A stretch of 32,839 nucleotides of DNA from Leptospirales bacterium (GCA_013297885.1 JAAFIR010000043.1:1-32839); one strand, 5' to 3'; positions 1 to 9,521 are shown, numbered from the stretch's first letter. Numbers and translations: made by a program. Notes: generated by a model not told the origin, from the letters alone.

Positions 1-70
1 GAACCTTGTTCGCTAGTTAGGATTTAAACCTTGAAAGGGATTTAGGCTTCTTCTACAGATTGTTCAGATC

Positions 71-105
71 ACTTTTTTACTGATAATATAAAACAGTAAA
101 AAAGT
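71..105. terminator. Hairpin with 12-bp perfect stem
   Basis: ACTTTTTTACTG (71-82) is followed after 11 bases by its exact reverse complement CAGTAAAAAAGT (94-105), with a T-rich tail at 111-115. It could be a terminator for a gene left of the window. Part of the right arm (CAGTAAAAAAGTCA) recurs at about 3470 without its partner arm, so it may instead be a repeat remnant. Confidence 0.4.
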
Positions 106-121
106 CACCTTTTTATCTAAT

Positions 122-380
122 GGAAAAGGGATTGAAACGGTATCAAAAAATTTCTGGCCACTGAGCCGGAGTTGAAGTTCAAAATTTTTTTGAAAAGAGG
201 AGACAGTTAACTGCTTCGCAGTTAGCCAGTTTGCTTTTCGCTTCAAGCGGCAACTGGCAACCTCGGCAAGATTTTTCCTTCGGAATTAAATTATTGAATG
301 AGGAATTAAAATCTTTTATTCAAAATTTTTTTCAATTCAACATTCTGCATTTATCAGCAAGGCTGTGGGGAAAATTCGCC
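122..380. repeat. Intergenic modular palindromic repeat, copy H
   Basis: This copy fills much of the gene-free stretch before the gene at 580. Its left end (AAAAGGGATTG at about 124) and the following CGGTATCAAAAAATT match the copies at 21726-21947 and 10611-10733 read on the minus strand. The right end is AAAATTCGCC (371-380). Inside are TAACTGC-TTC-GCAGTTA (208-224) and the pair GCCAGTT (225-231) / AACTGGC (252-258). No supported protein is encoded here. The family resembles a MITE or REP-type intergenic element, but no transposase is present, so the mode of spread is unknown. Confidence 0.65.
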
Positions 381-579
381 ATAAAAAATTCTTTTCCTAA
401 AATAAATTTTAAATATTTAAACCAATCAATTGGCTGAAATATACCTAAACCAAATTGAATTACCTATTTTCCTAAATTTAAATGTATTATTTTAATTTAG
501 AACTCTCTATTTCCAACTTTAAATTTAATTGATAATAAAATCTTATTGAACAAAAAAAAATATTTTATATTCTAGAAAC

Positions 580-1221
580 ATGATTCAGTTTTTTTTAATC
601 TTCTTCTTAATCCTAAATTTATTTTCAGAAGAAGTTACAAACAAAGAAAAAGAAACTAAACAAGAAAAAAATATCTATCTTGGTTTGAGTTTTGGTTATG
701 GGGATAATAATAAAAATCCAACATTAAGAGAAAGAGATAGAAGTTTACATCTTTATTATAAATTTACAACTACTAGCTTTAACTTTTCTTATCAAAGCAC
801 AAATCTTTCTTTAGAAAAATCAAATTCAAATTCAAACCTAATTGCACTTGCTTATTTTGTAGCTCCATCAAATTCACCAGAAAATATTACTGGTAAAAAT
901 AATTTAGGTTATTTATATTATACTATTGAATCTAATCGCAAATTCATAGAAAACATAAATTCATTTGAATTTGGATTTAATAGACATTTTGATTTTAAAT
1001 CTATTAGTTTATTAATTGGACTAAATTATCAATTTGGACTTTGTAACGATAATACTTGTGGTTTTCATGCAATAATTCCAAAACTGGGAATAATTTATAA
1101 TTTTGAAAATGCATATTTAATTTTAGAAAACCGTTATCCATTTCGGTATTTAGATTCTTCTTCTGGGGTTTATAGTATTAATTCTATTCAAACAAATTGG
1201 GGTGCAGGATTTCGATTTTAG
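580..1221 (+). CDS. Outer-membrane beta-barrel-like protein, exported
   Basis: The 213-residue protein opens with a short hydrophobic signal-like segment (FFLIFFLILNLF, about residues 4-15). A charged Lys/Glu-rich linker follows, then alternating polar/aromatic stretches (LSFGYGD, LHLYYKF, FNFSYQS, FEFGFNRHF, LLIGLNYQFG) typical of transmembrane beta strands. It ends in GAGFRF with a terminal aromatic residue, as many outer-membrane barrel proteins do. No lipobox is visible. I infer a small eight- or ten-stranded outer-membrane protein, but no specific family is recognised. Two Cys at CNDNTC could pair outside the cell. The ribosome site is weak, so the start is chosen because the signal segment begins immediately. 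The gene stands alone, with a palindrome overlapping its stop codon. Confidence 0.7.
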   Translation: MIQFFLIFFLILNLFSEEVTNKEKETKQEKNIYLGLSFGYGDNNKNPTLRERDRSLHLYYKFTTTSFNFSYQSTNLSLEKSNSNSNLIALAYFVAPSNSPENITGKNNLGYLYYTIESNRKFIENINSFEFGFNRHFDFKSISLLIGLNYQFGLCNDNTCGFHAIIPKLGIIYNFENAYLILENRYPFRYLDSSSGVYSINSIQTNWGAGFRF

Positions 1222-1237
1222 ACAGAACTGTCTAAAA
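1216..1237. terminator. Perfect 10-bp palindrome over the stop codon
   Basis: TTTTAGACAG (1216-1225) and CTGTCTAAAA (1228-1237) are exact reverse complements around AA, and the TAG stop (1219-1221) lies in the left arm. It may act as a factor-independent terminator for the barrel gene. A dyad operator for the following dehydrogenase is the alternative, since TATAAT occurs at 1277-1282. Confidence 0.4.
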
Positions 1238-1337
1238 GAATTTTGTTTGATAAATTCTATTTATAAAAAAGTATTGTATAATAAACCTTAAATGGAATAT
1301 CATTTAAATGGTAAATAAAATATAGGAAAGTAAGATT

Positions 1338-2498
1338 ATGTATCAATCTTTAAGTGAAGATCAAATTCAAATCAGAGATTTAATCAGAGAATTTACTAAA
1401 AAAGAAATTGCACCAGTTGCTATTGAATATGACCAAAAAAATGAACACCCAACTGAACTCATAAATAAAATGAGAAGAGAACTTGGTATCAATGGTCTTA
1501 CAATTCCTGTAGAATATGGTGGAATGGGTTATGGCTCTGTTGAACAATGCTTAGTAACAGAAGAAATGAGTAGAGGTTGTTTAGCAATCGCACTTTGTTT
1601 TGGTTATACTGGTCTTGGTCAATTACCAATTTTAAAAGGTGGAACTGATGCTCAAAAGAAAAAATGGTTAGAGCCAGTTGTTGCTGGTGAACACGGAATT
1701 TCTTTTTGTCTTTCTGAGCCAGGTGCTGGTTCAGATGTTCCGGGTATGTCAACTAAAGCAGTAAAAAAAGGTGACAAATATATTATCAATGGTGCTAAAC
1801 AATGGATCACAGGTGCTGGTGATGCAAATGCATTTACAGTTTTTGCTTACACAGACAAAAACCGAGGAACAAGAGGAGTATCTTGCTTTTACGTTCCGAG
1901 AGACACTCCGGGTTTAACTGTTGCTAAAAAAGAAGATAAACTTGGAATTCGTGCTTCATCAACGCACCAAGTAATTTTTGAAGACTGTGAAGTTTCATCT
2001 GAGTTTTTAATCGGAAAAGAAAATTTAGGATTCATCTACGCATTACACACATTAAATGCTTCAAGACCATTTGTTGCTGCTATGGGTGTGGGTGTAGCTC
2101 AATGTGCATTAGATCATGCTGCAAGATATTCTAGAGAAAGAGAACAATTTGGCCAAAAAATTGGAACTTTCCAAGCAGTTCAACATATGTTAGCAGATAT
2201 GTCTATCATTGTTGAAACTGGTCGTGAAATCACTATGAAAGCTGCTCGTCTATCTGACAATGGTGACCCAAACTTAGCTAAATATTCTGCAATTGCTAAA
2301 GCATACACATCTGAGGGTGCAATGAAATGTGCTTTAGATGCAGTTCAAATTTTTGGTGGATATGGTTATACAAAAGAATATCCAGTTGAGAAGTTAATGA
2401 GAGATGCAAAAATTCTTTGTATCTTTGAAGGAACTACTCAAATCCAAAAAAATGAAATTGCTGCTTATGTAGTTAAAGAAGCTGCTTCCCAAAAATAA
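1338..2498 (+). CDS. Acyl-CoA dehydrogenase
   Basis: This 386-residue flavoprotein of the acyl-CoA dehydrogenase family introduces the alpha-beta double bond in fatty or branched acyl-CoA and passes electrons to electron-transfer flavoprotein. Family signatures are clear: ISFCLSEPGAGSD (about residues 117-129) in the FAD/substrate region, REREQFGQKIGTFQAVQ in the C-terminal helical domain, and QIFGGYGYTKEYP near the end. The catalytic base is probably Glu364 in IFEGTTQIQ, the position used by medium- and short-chain enzymes. Length is normal. A good ribosome site (AGGAAAG, about 1323-1329) precedes the ATG. The codons are richer in GGT/GCT than in neighbouring genes, which fits strong expression. 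No electron-transfer flavoprotein or thiolase gene is nearby, so the chain-length preference cannot be told. Confidence 0.95.
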   Translation: MYQSLSEDQIQIRDLIREFTKKEIAPVAIEYDQKNEHPTELINKMRRELGINGLTIPVEYGGMGYGSVEQCLVTEEMSRGCLAIALCFGYTGLGQLPILKGGTDAQKKKWLEPVVAGEHGISFCLSEPGAGSDVPGMSTKAVKKGDKYIINGAKQWITGAGDANAFTVFAYTDKNRGTRGVSCFYVPRDTPGLTVAKKEDKLGIRASSTHQVIFEDCEVSSEFLIGKENLGFIYALHTLNASRPFVAAMGVGVAQCALDHAARYSREREQFGQKIGTFQAVQHMLADMSIIVETGREITMKAARLSDNGDPNLAKYSAIAKAYTSEGAMKCALDAVQIFGGYGYTKEYPVEKLMRDAKILCIFEGTTQIQKNEIAAYVVKEAASQK

Positions 2499-2508
2499 AT
2501 TTTTCATA

Positions 2509-2530
2509 TCGTGGGATTTACCTCCCACGA
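2509..2530 (+). terminator. Terminator of the acyl-CoA dehydrogenase gene
   Basis: TCGTGGGA (2509-2516) pairs exactly with TCCCACGA (2523-2530) across a six-base loop, starting 11 bases after the stop codon. The stem is GC-richer than its surroundings. The tail is only moderately T-rich. Confidence 0.65.
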
Positions 2531-2610
2531 TTATTAAATTCAAATCCCTCTAAAACTTTTTCACAACTTTTAAAACCTTTTTTATTTGTTCTATTTTGCA
2601 TTTAAATAAG

Positions 2611-2757
2611 GGGCGAATAGGCATACTCTATACTTCTGTTTTTCGATACTATTACTTCACGAAAGTATGACAGGCATCTTTTTACCGTCAAGCTCTCAGC
2701 TTCTTCAGAAACCTCAGACTAAAGTCCGAAGCTATTCAGAAACGCTTCGATATCGCA
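2611..2757. repeat. Intergenic modular palindromic repeat, copy A
   Basis: Read on the minus strand, this copy matches the one at 19122-19274 along nearly its whole length, about 145 bases, including a region shared only by these two (TCGTGAAGTAATAGTATCG). The + strand starts with GGGCGAAT and ends CGCTTCGATATCGCAAT. The core hairpin (about 2704-2741) has an inner stem CTTCGGACT/AGTCTGAGG on the minus strand with two G-T pairs. It lies downstream of the dehydrogenase terminator. Confidence 0.75.
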
Positions 2758-3908
2758 ATTATTAAAAGCAACAAACCTTACCTACCTAATTTTGTTTCTA
2801 TTAACCAAATTTTATAAAATGATTTGACTTTTTGAACCATAGAGTTCGCTAGTGTTGAAGAATTTTTTGCAATAAGTTCGTTTTTAAGAAAACTTTTACA
2901 CAGCAAAATCAATTTAATATTTATGAAAATAAAATTTATTTTTCAAAAAAAACAAGTTGCTGAACTCAGAGAAATGGATGAAGTTGTTGAGACTTCATGT
3001 AAACTATTAGTCCCAGAATTGTATTGAGAAGAATTAAACTGAAAAATTAAAAAACATGGAAGCTAAAAAATTTATTTTGCTCATTTACTAGTAAAATATG
3101 AAATTTATTTGAAGAGCGGAATTGTTCCCTATTCAAGTCGGTTAAAAACTGAATACCATCAAAAGGGACAAAATTTAATTCTGAGAGATTTTGAACCGTG
3201 GAAAAGAGACTGGTTGGTAATGAAGTTGTATAGGGCTGCATTTAATTTTTCGATTAATAAACTTTTTGTGCTATTACTTCGGCTCGACCTTATGGACTTT
3301 GCTGAAGTTGTCGAATCTGCCTTAAACCTAGACTTCCCTGTTGAAACGGGTAAGGTGTGGGTTTTCCAATACAGGGGATGTTTTCAAAACAGAAAAATTC
3401 ACCAATATGAAAGAGTTTTTCAATTTGGTTAGATTTTTCTATAAAAAAACTAACAAATAAATTTTTCAGCAGTAAAAAAGTCATCATTTAATCTAGTAGT
3501 CAATGACGTAATTGGATCCAAACAGTTTTCTCGATTAGGTGTTTATTTACTATTAAACTTAAGCTACTTAAATAAATATTTTTTATGTCCTATAGTTTAA
3601 CGAGGCTGTTAACTTATTGAATAATTTTATTATTAAAGACAATTCAATCATGGTTGTAAAAAAAACTTTCTTGAACTATAATTTGGAATAAATCCTATAC
3701 CGATTGACAATAATAATTACATATTTTAAACAACAAAATTCAATCGGGACATACAACTAGCCAAAAGTTATGGGTAATTACTTTTGTAAGCTGGTATATA
3801 TTATTAAACTTAATAATCTTTTTAACATAGTAAAACTTTTTTTTTTATTAAAAAATTTTACCTTGCAAAGAGTTTAAGTTTTTGGTATTTAACTACAAAA
3901 GGGTTTAT
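2758..3908. other. Gene-poor stretch of about 1.15 kb
   Basis: No supported gene is found on either strand. Open frames such as 3109-3432 (+) and 3290-3487 (-) have no ribosome site, no recognisable fold and overlap each other. A 34-codon frame at 2923-3027 (+) reads VAELREMDEVVETSCKLL and could be a gene remnant. Short matches to the first 120 bases of the window occur at about 2836 (GAACC...GTTCGCTAGT) and about 3470 (CAGTAAAAAAGTCA). The last 100 bases before 3909 are very AT-rich and probably hold the transporter promoter. The stretch may be decayed coding or mobile sequence, but nothing identifies its origin. Confidence 0.5.
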
Positions 3909-5243
3909 ATGGAAGAAAGAAAAAGAGCAAGTTTTAAAGAATTATTTGGTTGGTGTATGTTTGATTTTGCAAACTCCTCTTACACAACTGTTATCATTAC
4001 AGTAATTTTTGGAGACCTCTTTAGCCAACTAATTGTCCCTGCAGGAGACGATCCTACTAACCCTGCTCGAATGGGAAATATTTTATGGGCAGTTGCTCTA
4101 AGTATTTCCTATCTATTGGTTTCAATAACTGGACCTTTTTTTGGTGCTATCATGGATTTTTCAGCAAGCAAAAAAAAGTTTTTATTTGCAAGTTATATAG
4201 TTTGTATTATCTCCACTGCTAGTTTATATTTTGCTTCTGCTCCTGGTGAAATTTGGATTGCATTTATTATGATTATCATTTCTAATTTTGCATTTGCATC
4301 AGGTGAAAATTTCACTTCATCTTTTTTACCTTTTCTTGGACCAGAAAAAGATTTGGGAAAAATTTCTGCTTATGCTTGGGGAATTGGTTATTTTGGAGGA
4401 TTAGTTTCGGTAGCAATTGTGGCAAGCCTTGGTTCTATCAAACCAGAAAATTTTCAAAGTTTGAGATTAGTTGGTCCCTACACTGCAATTTTTTTTCTAA
4501 TTGCTGGAATCCCAACATTTTTATTTTTAAAAGAATATTCTGAAGGGACAACACTCCCCTCAGGTAAAACATATTTAAGCATCTCAATAGAAAGAATTTC
4601 CCAAAGTTTAAAAGATATTAAATATTTTAAAGATTTGATTATTTATTTAACAGCTTTATTTTTTGCTATGGCTGCAATTGCAGTTATAATAGGATTTGCA
4701 TTTATTTATGGTGCACAAGAAATTAAAATTAACGATACACATAAACAAGCTATGTTTGTAATTTTGCAATTTACAGCTGCCATTGGTGCAGTTTTATTTG
4801 GTGTAATTCAAGATCGCTGGGGTGCATTAAAAACTTTCAATTTAACAATTTTAATTTGGATAGTTTCAGTATTTTCCATTTTTGGAGTTGAATATATTGC
4901 TTTTGGACTCAATGCTATTGGCATAAATATTTCTGTTCAATGGACTTTTGTAACTATAACTTCTATTGCTGGAATGGGACTAGGTGCTACCCAAAGTTCG
5001 AGTAGAGCTATTGTTGCTATTTTTTCACCTCAATCTAAAATTGGTGAGTTCTTTGGTTTATGGGGAATTTCAGGAAAAATTGCAGCTGCAAGTGGATTTT
5101 TAACTATAGCAGTTTTTCAAAGTTTTTTAAGTTTTAGAAATTCTTTTGTGGTGCTTGCATTATTTTTCTTAATAGCACTAATTATCAATTTGAAAGTTGA
5201 CGAAAGAAGAGGTATAGAAGCTGCAAAGAACTATAAAGGCTAA
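3909..5243 (+). CDS. Major facilitator transporter, UMF1-like
   Basis: The 444-residue integral membrane protein has about twelve hydrophobic segments. Its N-terminus FKELFGWCMFDFANSSYTTV is the hallmark of the UMF1 group of the major facilitator superfamily, related to fungal vacuolar effluxer Atg22. A central hydrophilic stretch (about residues 215-245, GTTLPSGKTYLSISIERISQ) separates the two six-helix halves, and FGVIQDRWGALKTF fits the cytoplasmic loop 8-9 signature region of the superfamily. The substrate is unknown; amino acid or small-metabolite efflux is only a guess from Atg22. The ATG at 3909 is chosen because AAAAGGG (about 3897-3903) lies at a suitable distance. An upstream in-frame TTG at 3882 lacks such a site. 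Two small genes follow closely and probably share the transcript. Confidence 0.88.
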   Translation: MEERKRASFKELFGWCMFDFANSSYTTVIITVIFGDLFSQLIVPAGDDPTNPARMGNILWAVALSISYLLVSITGPFFGAIMDFSASKKKFLFASYIVCIISTASLYFASAPGEIWIAFIMIIISNFAFASGENFTSSFLPFLGPEKDLGKISAYAWGIGYFGGLVSVAIVASLGSIKPENFQSLRLVGPYTAIFFLIAGIPTFLFLKEYSEGTTLPSGKTYLSISIERISQSLKDIKYFKDLIIYLTALFFAMAAIAVIIGFAFIYGAQEIKINDTHKQAMFVILQFTAAIGAVLFGVIQDRWGALKTFNLTILIWIVSVFSIFGVEYIAFGLNAIGINISVQWTFVTITSIAGMGLGATQSSSRAIVAIFSPQSKIGEFFGLWGISGKIAAASGFLTIAVFQSFLSFRNSFVVLALFFLIALIINLKVDERRGIEAAKNYKG

Positions 5244-5251
5244 TTTAAGTG

Positions 5252-5458
5252 ATGACTGAAGATGAAGTAGAACTTTACCAAAATCAAAAAAATTTGGCTC
5301 TCTCTACAATTGATGATTTAACTGATTTAAAAATCCAATTAATTGAATCTGGATCCCATGTTCCAAAATTTATCAATAATTCAATTGGTTATTTAAAGAA
5401 AAAATATTTAATCCAAGACCATACTATTGGACAATATTTAAGGAATCATGCAAGATAA
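5252..5458 (+). CDS. Small conserved-looking hypothetical protein
   Basis: The 68-residue protein (MTEDEVELYQNQKNLALST...) is charged and predicted mostly helical, with no signal peptide or membrane segment. The family is not recognised. It begins eight bases after the transporter stop and its TAA overlaps the ATG of the next gene (sequence TAATG), so the three genes are probably translated as a unit. A GTG directly before the ATG would add one residue. Confidence 0.65.
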   Translation: MTEDEVELYQNQKNLALSTIDDLTDLKIQLIESGSHVPKFINNSIGYLKKKYLIQDHTIGQYLRNHAR

Positions 5459-5790
5459 TGATCGCTCAATCCCAGTCTGATCCAATCACGATTTTAGTTG
5501 ATATATTATTTTTATCAGCTATTTGTAGTTTTGCTTCTTGGTATTATATTGTTAAATTAAAAAAAGAATTATTTGGTGGATTTTTTATTTCAGTAATTCT
5601 ATCAGCAGTTGCTTCTATAATCATAGTTGCCCTTTTTCAGAATTTTTTTAGAAGTTTTATTATGTGGTTCATGTCACCTAAACTTGGTAACTTCCAATTA
5701 TCAAACTTAAACTTGATTTTAGTAGCAGTCTCTAGTTTTTCTGTGTTGTATTTGATTTCCATTTTACAAAACAAAAGATCAAAAAAATAG
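5458..5790 (+). CDS. Small integral membrane protein
   Basis: The 110-residue protein has three clear hydrophobic segments: ILVDILFLSAICSFASWYYI (about 11-30), GFFISVILSAVASIIIVAL (about 42-60) and NLILVAVSSFSVLYLISIL (about 84-102). It ends with a basic tail (NKRSKK). The family is not recognised. Its ATG overlaps the TAA of the preceding gene by one base, so translational coupling is likely. It may accompany the upstream transporter or the adjacent flagellar gene, but nothing shows which. Confidence 0.7.
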   Translation: MIAQSQSDPITILVDILFLSAICSFASWYYIVKLKKELFGGFFISVILSAVASIIIVALFQNFFRSFIMWFMSPKLGNFQLSNLNLILVAVSSFSVLYLISILQNKRSKK

Positions 5791-5836
5791 TTTAATTTTT
5801 TTTGAAATACCTCGATAATAATACCAAAGAGGTCTT

Positions 5837-6706
5837 ATGTTAAGAGGAATTTATACTGGTGCAAATGGGATGAACATCCAACAAGTTAGAATGGATGTGA
5901 TTGCTAACAATCTTGCAAATGTGGATAAAACTGCTTTTAAAAAAGACACTACTTTATTCAAAACTTTTCCAGAACTTTTAATTCATAGATTTCGTGAAGA
6001 TGGTATAGGGACTGTTCCAATGGGTTCCTTTGATACAACTCCACTTGTGGGCAAATTGGGGTTAGGTGGTGAAGTAAATGAAGTGTACACTAGATTTGAA
6101 CAAGGTGCGGTAAAAAAAACAGACAACCCATTTGACTTAATGATCCAAGACAAACCTGGTTCAGATAGACCAGCTTTTTTTTCCGTGATGACAAATCGTG
6201 GCGAAAGACTTTCTCGTTCAGGTGCTTTTATTGTTGATACAAATGGATTTTTAGTTAACCCACAAGGTTTTCCGTTAATGGGTGAAAAAGGTCCAATTCA
6301 AGTTGTTAAAGGAAATTTTTTAGTAAAAGAAAATGGTGAAGTGATTATTGACGGTGAAATTGGTAATTCTCCAAGAGAAAGTTTAACTTCTGCAGAACAT
6401 AATCGTTTTAAAAATCCTGTTCTTTTGGATAAACTTAAAATTAGAACTGTTGAAAATCCACGTCACTTAGATAAAGATGGTGATTCTTTTTATGTGGAAA
6501 CACCAGAATCTGGTGAGCCAAAACCATTTGTAAATGAAATTGAAAGTCCTCAAATTCTTCAAGGCTATCTTGAGGCATCCAATGTGCAAGTTGTAACTGA
6601 GATGGTAGAAATGATCGAAGTGAACCGTGCTTATGAAGCAAATCAAAAATCAATCCAAACCCAAGATCAACTTCTCGGAAAATTAATTAACGAAGTAATG
6701 AGATAA
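5837..6706 (+). CDS. flgF: Flagellar basal-body rod protein FlgF (FlhO type)
   Basis: The 289-residue protein is a member of the flagellar rod/hook family that builds the proximal rod, in spirochaetes the periplasmic flagellum. The N-terminal signature ([12 protein letters not shown], then [18 protein letters not shown], about 20-37) is the Flg_bb_rod motif. The central FlgF/FlgG domain follows, and the C-terminal motif ([20 protein letters not shown], about 246-265, then YEANQKSI) forms the coiled-coil partner of the N-terminus. The ribosome site AAAGAGG precedes the ATG. Many spirochaetes have a flgG-like gene directly downstream. Here the next gene is on the other strand, so flgG must lie elsewhere. 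FlgG itself is possible, but the start sequence fits FlgF/FlhO better. Confidence 0.87.
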   Translation: MLRGIYTGANGMNIQQVRMDVIANNLANVDKTAFKKDTTLFKTFPELLIHRFREDGIGTVPMGSFDTTPLVGKLGLGGEVNEVYTRFEQGAVKKTDNPFDLMIQDKPGSDRPAFFSVMTNRGERLSRSGAFIVDTNGFLVNPQGFPLMGEKGPIQVVKGNFLVKENGEVIIDGEIGNSPRESLTSAEHNRFKNPVLLDKLKIRTVENPRHLDKDGDSFYVETPESGEPKPFVNEIESPQILQGYLEASNVQVVTEMVEMIEVNRAYEANQKSIQTQDQLLGKLINEVMR

Positions 6707-6710
6707 AAAT

Positions 6711-6811
6711 AGGGCGAATTTTTGCTAATGCAAAAACCGTGCTTTTCGCTACTTCTGAATCCTCTGACTAAAGTCAGAGGCTATTCAGAAACGCTTCAAT
6801 CACTTTCGCTT
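6711..6811. repeat. Intergenic modular palindromic repeat, copy C
   Basis: This copy lies between the convergent flgF and chemotaxis receptor genes, starting five bases after the flgF stop. It begins AGGGCGAATTTTTGC and ends CACTTTCGCTT. The core is TTCTGAAT (6753-6760), inner stem CCTCTGACT/AGTCAGAGG (6761-6780), and ATTCAGAA (6783-6790). A second hairpin (TTTTTGC-TAAT-GCAAAAA, about 6719-6736) sits at its left. It could serve as a two-way terminator for both genes. Confidence 0.8.
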
Positions 6812-6874
6812 GAATAGAGAAATCTTTTTATCTTAGTTAAAATGATTTGGTAAATAAAGTTTTTATTTTTAATA

Positions 6875-8935
6875 TCAATTTTCCATTCTAAACTTACTCA
6901 CTGAAGTTTTTAAATTTTCTGAATAAGATTTGATAACTGATGAAACAGCTGCAAGCTCTTCAGCATTTGAAGCACTTAATTGAGCTTGGTCTGAATTAAT
7001 ATAAAAAGTATCTCTGATAGTTTCAACTGATGATTTAAATTGAATTGTTAAATCTTTTATTTGATTTGAGATTCTAACAAAATCATCTAAATGATCAACG
7101 AAGTCATTTGTTTCGATTAGTTGTTTTTGAATTTGTGTATCAGTTTCTTTAAAAGTTGTTTTTGATTCTAAAATAAAAGTATTTATCTCAGAAAAATTTT
7201 CCGAAACATTTTTTGAAGAATTTAAACCCATAGATATTGCTTGTTCAGATTGTTTCATCAAGGAGCTAATTTTTTTTACATTCTCTTCAGTTGAATTTGC
7301 AAGACTTGAAATGTTTTTTGCTACTACTGCAAAACCTAATCCAAACTCACCAGACCTAGCTGCTTCAATGGATGCATTTAATGATAACAAATTCACTTGA
7401 TCAGAAATTTCATTAATAACGTTTAAACTAGAATTTAATTCTTTTGCTCTTTGTTTAATTTCATTCATGGCATTGTCCAAAATAGTAATTTCTTCTTTAC
7501 CTTTAATCACATTTTGTTCTGCTTTTAACATTTTTTTTGAAACTAAATTACTTTTTAAAGAAATAATTAACATGGAATCATTTAAAATTTGTTTATTAGT
7601 ATCTAATTTTTTCAAATCTCTTTTGCTATCATCAGTTAGAATTAAAATTTGATTAAATATACCATTCATATTTTCTATTGCAGATTCTGCTTCATTAATC
7701 GCTGAAGCTAATTCTGAAGCAATTCCTGCTGAATGGTTTGCTGTTGAAAATACTTGTGAAGAACTAGAACTTAGAGATTCTGAAATTGAAGCGATATTAT
7801 TAATCATTTCTCTTAAACCTGAAACCATTTTTTCGATTGAATGATTTAATATTCCAAATTCATCTTTTCTTGGTTTAGAAGCTTCAAGAACTAATATTCC
7901 ATTTGTAACTCGTTCATTTTTTGCAATAAAGTCTTGTATATTTTTAATTATATCGTTAATGATCTTTATGGTAAGAATGCTTAAAACTACAATTGTTAAA
8001 CAAATTAAAATAAAATCAAAAATTAATTGATTTCTAGATTGATTCATTTGATTTTCTGAAAGATTTTGAATAATTTTTGAAACTTCAGTTTCGATTTTTT
8101 TTAATTGATTAATTCGTTTAGTTGTAACTTGCCACCAATCATTCGATTCGATAGTTTTGGATTTTGATTCTTTAAATTTTTTTACTAAATTTCTTTTTTC
8201 TTCAAATTCTTTAATCAAATCTTCAGAAAAATTTTTATCAAAATCTTTTTTTACTTCAGTGGAGGAATCTAAATTGATTTCTTTTAATAAAAAATTTTGA
8301 TTCGCAATCAAACTTAACCATTTATCATAAATTAAATCATCCAATTCGTTTTTATTTAATGCAGAATTTATAGTGGCTCTTTCAATTCCGGAAAATTCTT
8401 TAAGCTGTGCTAATTTGTAATAAATTTCAAACATAGACAAAATTTTATAATCTTCGGTTTTTGATTTGATATTATGCATCTGAGAAATTAAAACAGAAAT
8501 CCTATCTGTATAAAATAGAATTTCTTCTGCAACTAAAATATTTTCTTTTTCTAAGACTTGTCTAAAAATGTTTAATTCTTGAAATATTTTTTGATGAATG
8601 GATATAAAATTAGAATTTATATCAGTTTTAAATTCTATAAAAAAAATTTTTAAGTTCTCAATTTTTAAATCAGATTGTTTTCTTTGTTCAATTACTTCTG
8701 AAAAACCTTTTTCTTTTTTGGAAGCTAAAAAACCAGCTGTTAATCCTCTTTCTTTTTGTAATTCATGGATTAGCTCTGAATCTAAAATTAAAATTTTACT
8801 AAACTGGAATGTTTCTTTTCCAATTTCAAATTCTTTATGTGAATTTTTTAATCTAGAATAGGATAAAACTAAAATTAAGATTAATGGGATAATAATTAAT
8901 ATCAAAAATTTATTTCTGACTTTCAAATTTTTCAT
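6875..8935 (-). CDS. Methyl-accepting chemotaxis protein with NIT-like sensor
   Basis: This 686-residue inner-membrane receptor would signal to CheA/CheW. Residues 9-27 form the first membrane helix. A periplasmic region of about 275 residues opens with [14 protein letters not shown] (57-70), the signature of the NIT domain known from nitrate/nitrite sensors. A second helix spans about 304-327, followed by a HAMP-like linker and a long coiled coil. The conserved signalling hairpin is at about 510-540 ([20 protein letters not shown]), close to the family consensus. No CheB/CheR-binding pentapeptide is evident at the C-terminus. Nitrate or nitrite as ligand is only suggested by the domain, and no nitrogen genes are nearby. 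The ribosome site is weak. The gene converges on flgF, a loose thematic link to motility. Confidence 0.88.
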   Translation of the reverse strand: MKNLKVRNKFLILIIIPLILILVLSYSRLKNSHKEFEIGKETFQFSKILILDSELIHELQKERGLTAGFLASKKEKGFSEVIEQRKQSDLKIENLKIFFIEFKTDINSNFISIHQKIFQELNIFRQVLEKENILVAEEILFYTDRISVLISQMHNIKSKTEDYKILSMFEIYYKLAQLKEFSGIERATINSALNKNELDDLIYDKWLSLIANQNFLLKEINLDSSTEVKKDFDKNFSEDLIKEFEEKRNLVKKFKESKSKTIESNDWWQVTTKRINQLKKIETEVSKIIQNLSENQMNQSRNQLIFDFILICLTIVVLSILTIKIINDIIKNIQDFIAKNERVTNGILVLEASKPRKDEFGILNHSIEKMVSGLREMINNIASISESLSSSSSQVFSTANHSAGIASELASAINEAESAIENMNGIFNQILILTDDSKRDLKKLDTNKQILNDSMLIISLKSNLVSKKMLKAEQNVIKGKEEITILDNAMNEIKQRAKELNSSLNVINEISDQVNLLSLNASIEAARSGEFGLGFAVVAKNISSLANSTEENVKKISSLMKQSEQAISMGLNSSKNVSENFSEINTFILESKTTFKETDTQIQKQLIETNDFVDHLDDFVRISNQIKDLTIQFKSSVETIRDTFYINSDQAQLSASNAEELAAVSSVIKSYSENLKTSVSKFRMEN

Positions 8936-9186
8936 TAAGTTATAATTTAATATTTTTCTTTATTCTGAAAAGTATTTTTTTAATATTAAGTGAATAATTT
9001 CTATAATTTTAGTAAAATACTAAGTTAAATAATTCAATGTAAGGTTATACTATAGTAGTAGTGAAACTTTCTAACTAAAAATCAAAGATATCATTAAGAA
9101 TTTGAAAATTTAGTATATAAACTGATGTTACAAAAAATTAATTTCTTTTCCAGTTCTTTATGAATAAAAAAAATTTAAAAATTTCT

Positions 9187-9246
9187 ATTTACTTAAAAAT
9201 CCAAAGAGCTTGCTATTGATATTGTAGCAAATTAATTTAAGTAAAT
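9187..9246. repeat. Nested inverted repeat
   Basis: ATTTACTTAAA (9187-9197) pairs exactly with TTTAAGTAAAT (9236-9246). Inside it, TTGCTA (9210-9215) pairs with TAGCAA (9225-9230). The structure sits in the long spacer between the divergent receptor gene and trpS. It could be a cruciform, a small structured RNA or a terminator. It does not match the modular repeat family. The rest of 8936-9318 is AT-rich and probably contains the receptor promoter. Confidence 0.45.
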
Positions 9247-9318
9247 ACTCAGATTTAGAATCGAGCAGCATAAACAGCATTCTAAGTCTGGTTAATTATC
9301 AAATTTTCTCATTACAAA

Positions 9319-9430
9319 AGCGATAGTGATTAGCGAAGCGAAGCGTTTCTGAATAGCCTCGGGTTTTAACCCGAGGATTCAGAAGTAGCTGAAAGCAAGG
9401 ACTTGTGAGCAAAGCGAACAAGTATCGCCC
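9319..9430. repeat. Intergenic modular palindromic repeat, copy D
   Basis: This copy starts AGCGATAGTGATTAGCG and ends TATCGCCC. The core TTCTGAAT (9347-9354), perfect inner stem CCTCGGGTT/AACCCGAGG (9357-9376) and ATTCAGAA (9377-9384) make the best-formed hairpin of the family. A second arm pair ACTTGT/ACAAGT lies at about 9401-9423. It stands between divergent promoters rather than at a gene end, so termination cannot be the only role of the family. Confidence 0.8.
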
Positions 9431-9521
9431 AAACTAAAATCAATAAGTTAGAATTGACATCTAAACAAATTTGAAACTCACTGAAATTAAAAACAGATTG
9501 GAATCGTTTAAGGGGAATTAA

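Noticed and set aside
231-437. 68-codon frame in the first intergenic stretch
   Set aside because: It lies inside repeat copy H, and its sequence follows the hairpin arms rather than any protein pattern.
3109-3432. 107-codon open frame on the plus strand
   Set aside because: No ribosome site, no recognisable domain, and it overlaps an equally long frame on the other strand in a gene-poor stretch.
9247-9521. T-box or tryptophan leader before trpS
   Set aside because: No specifier loop, T-box consensus or Trp-rich short frame is visible. The spacer is occupied by repeat copy D.
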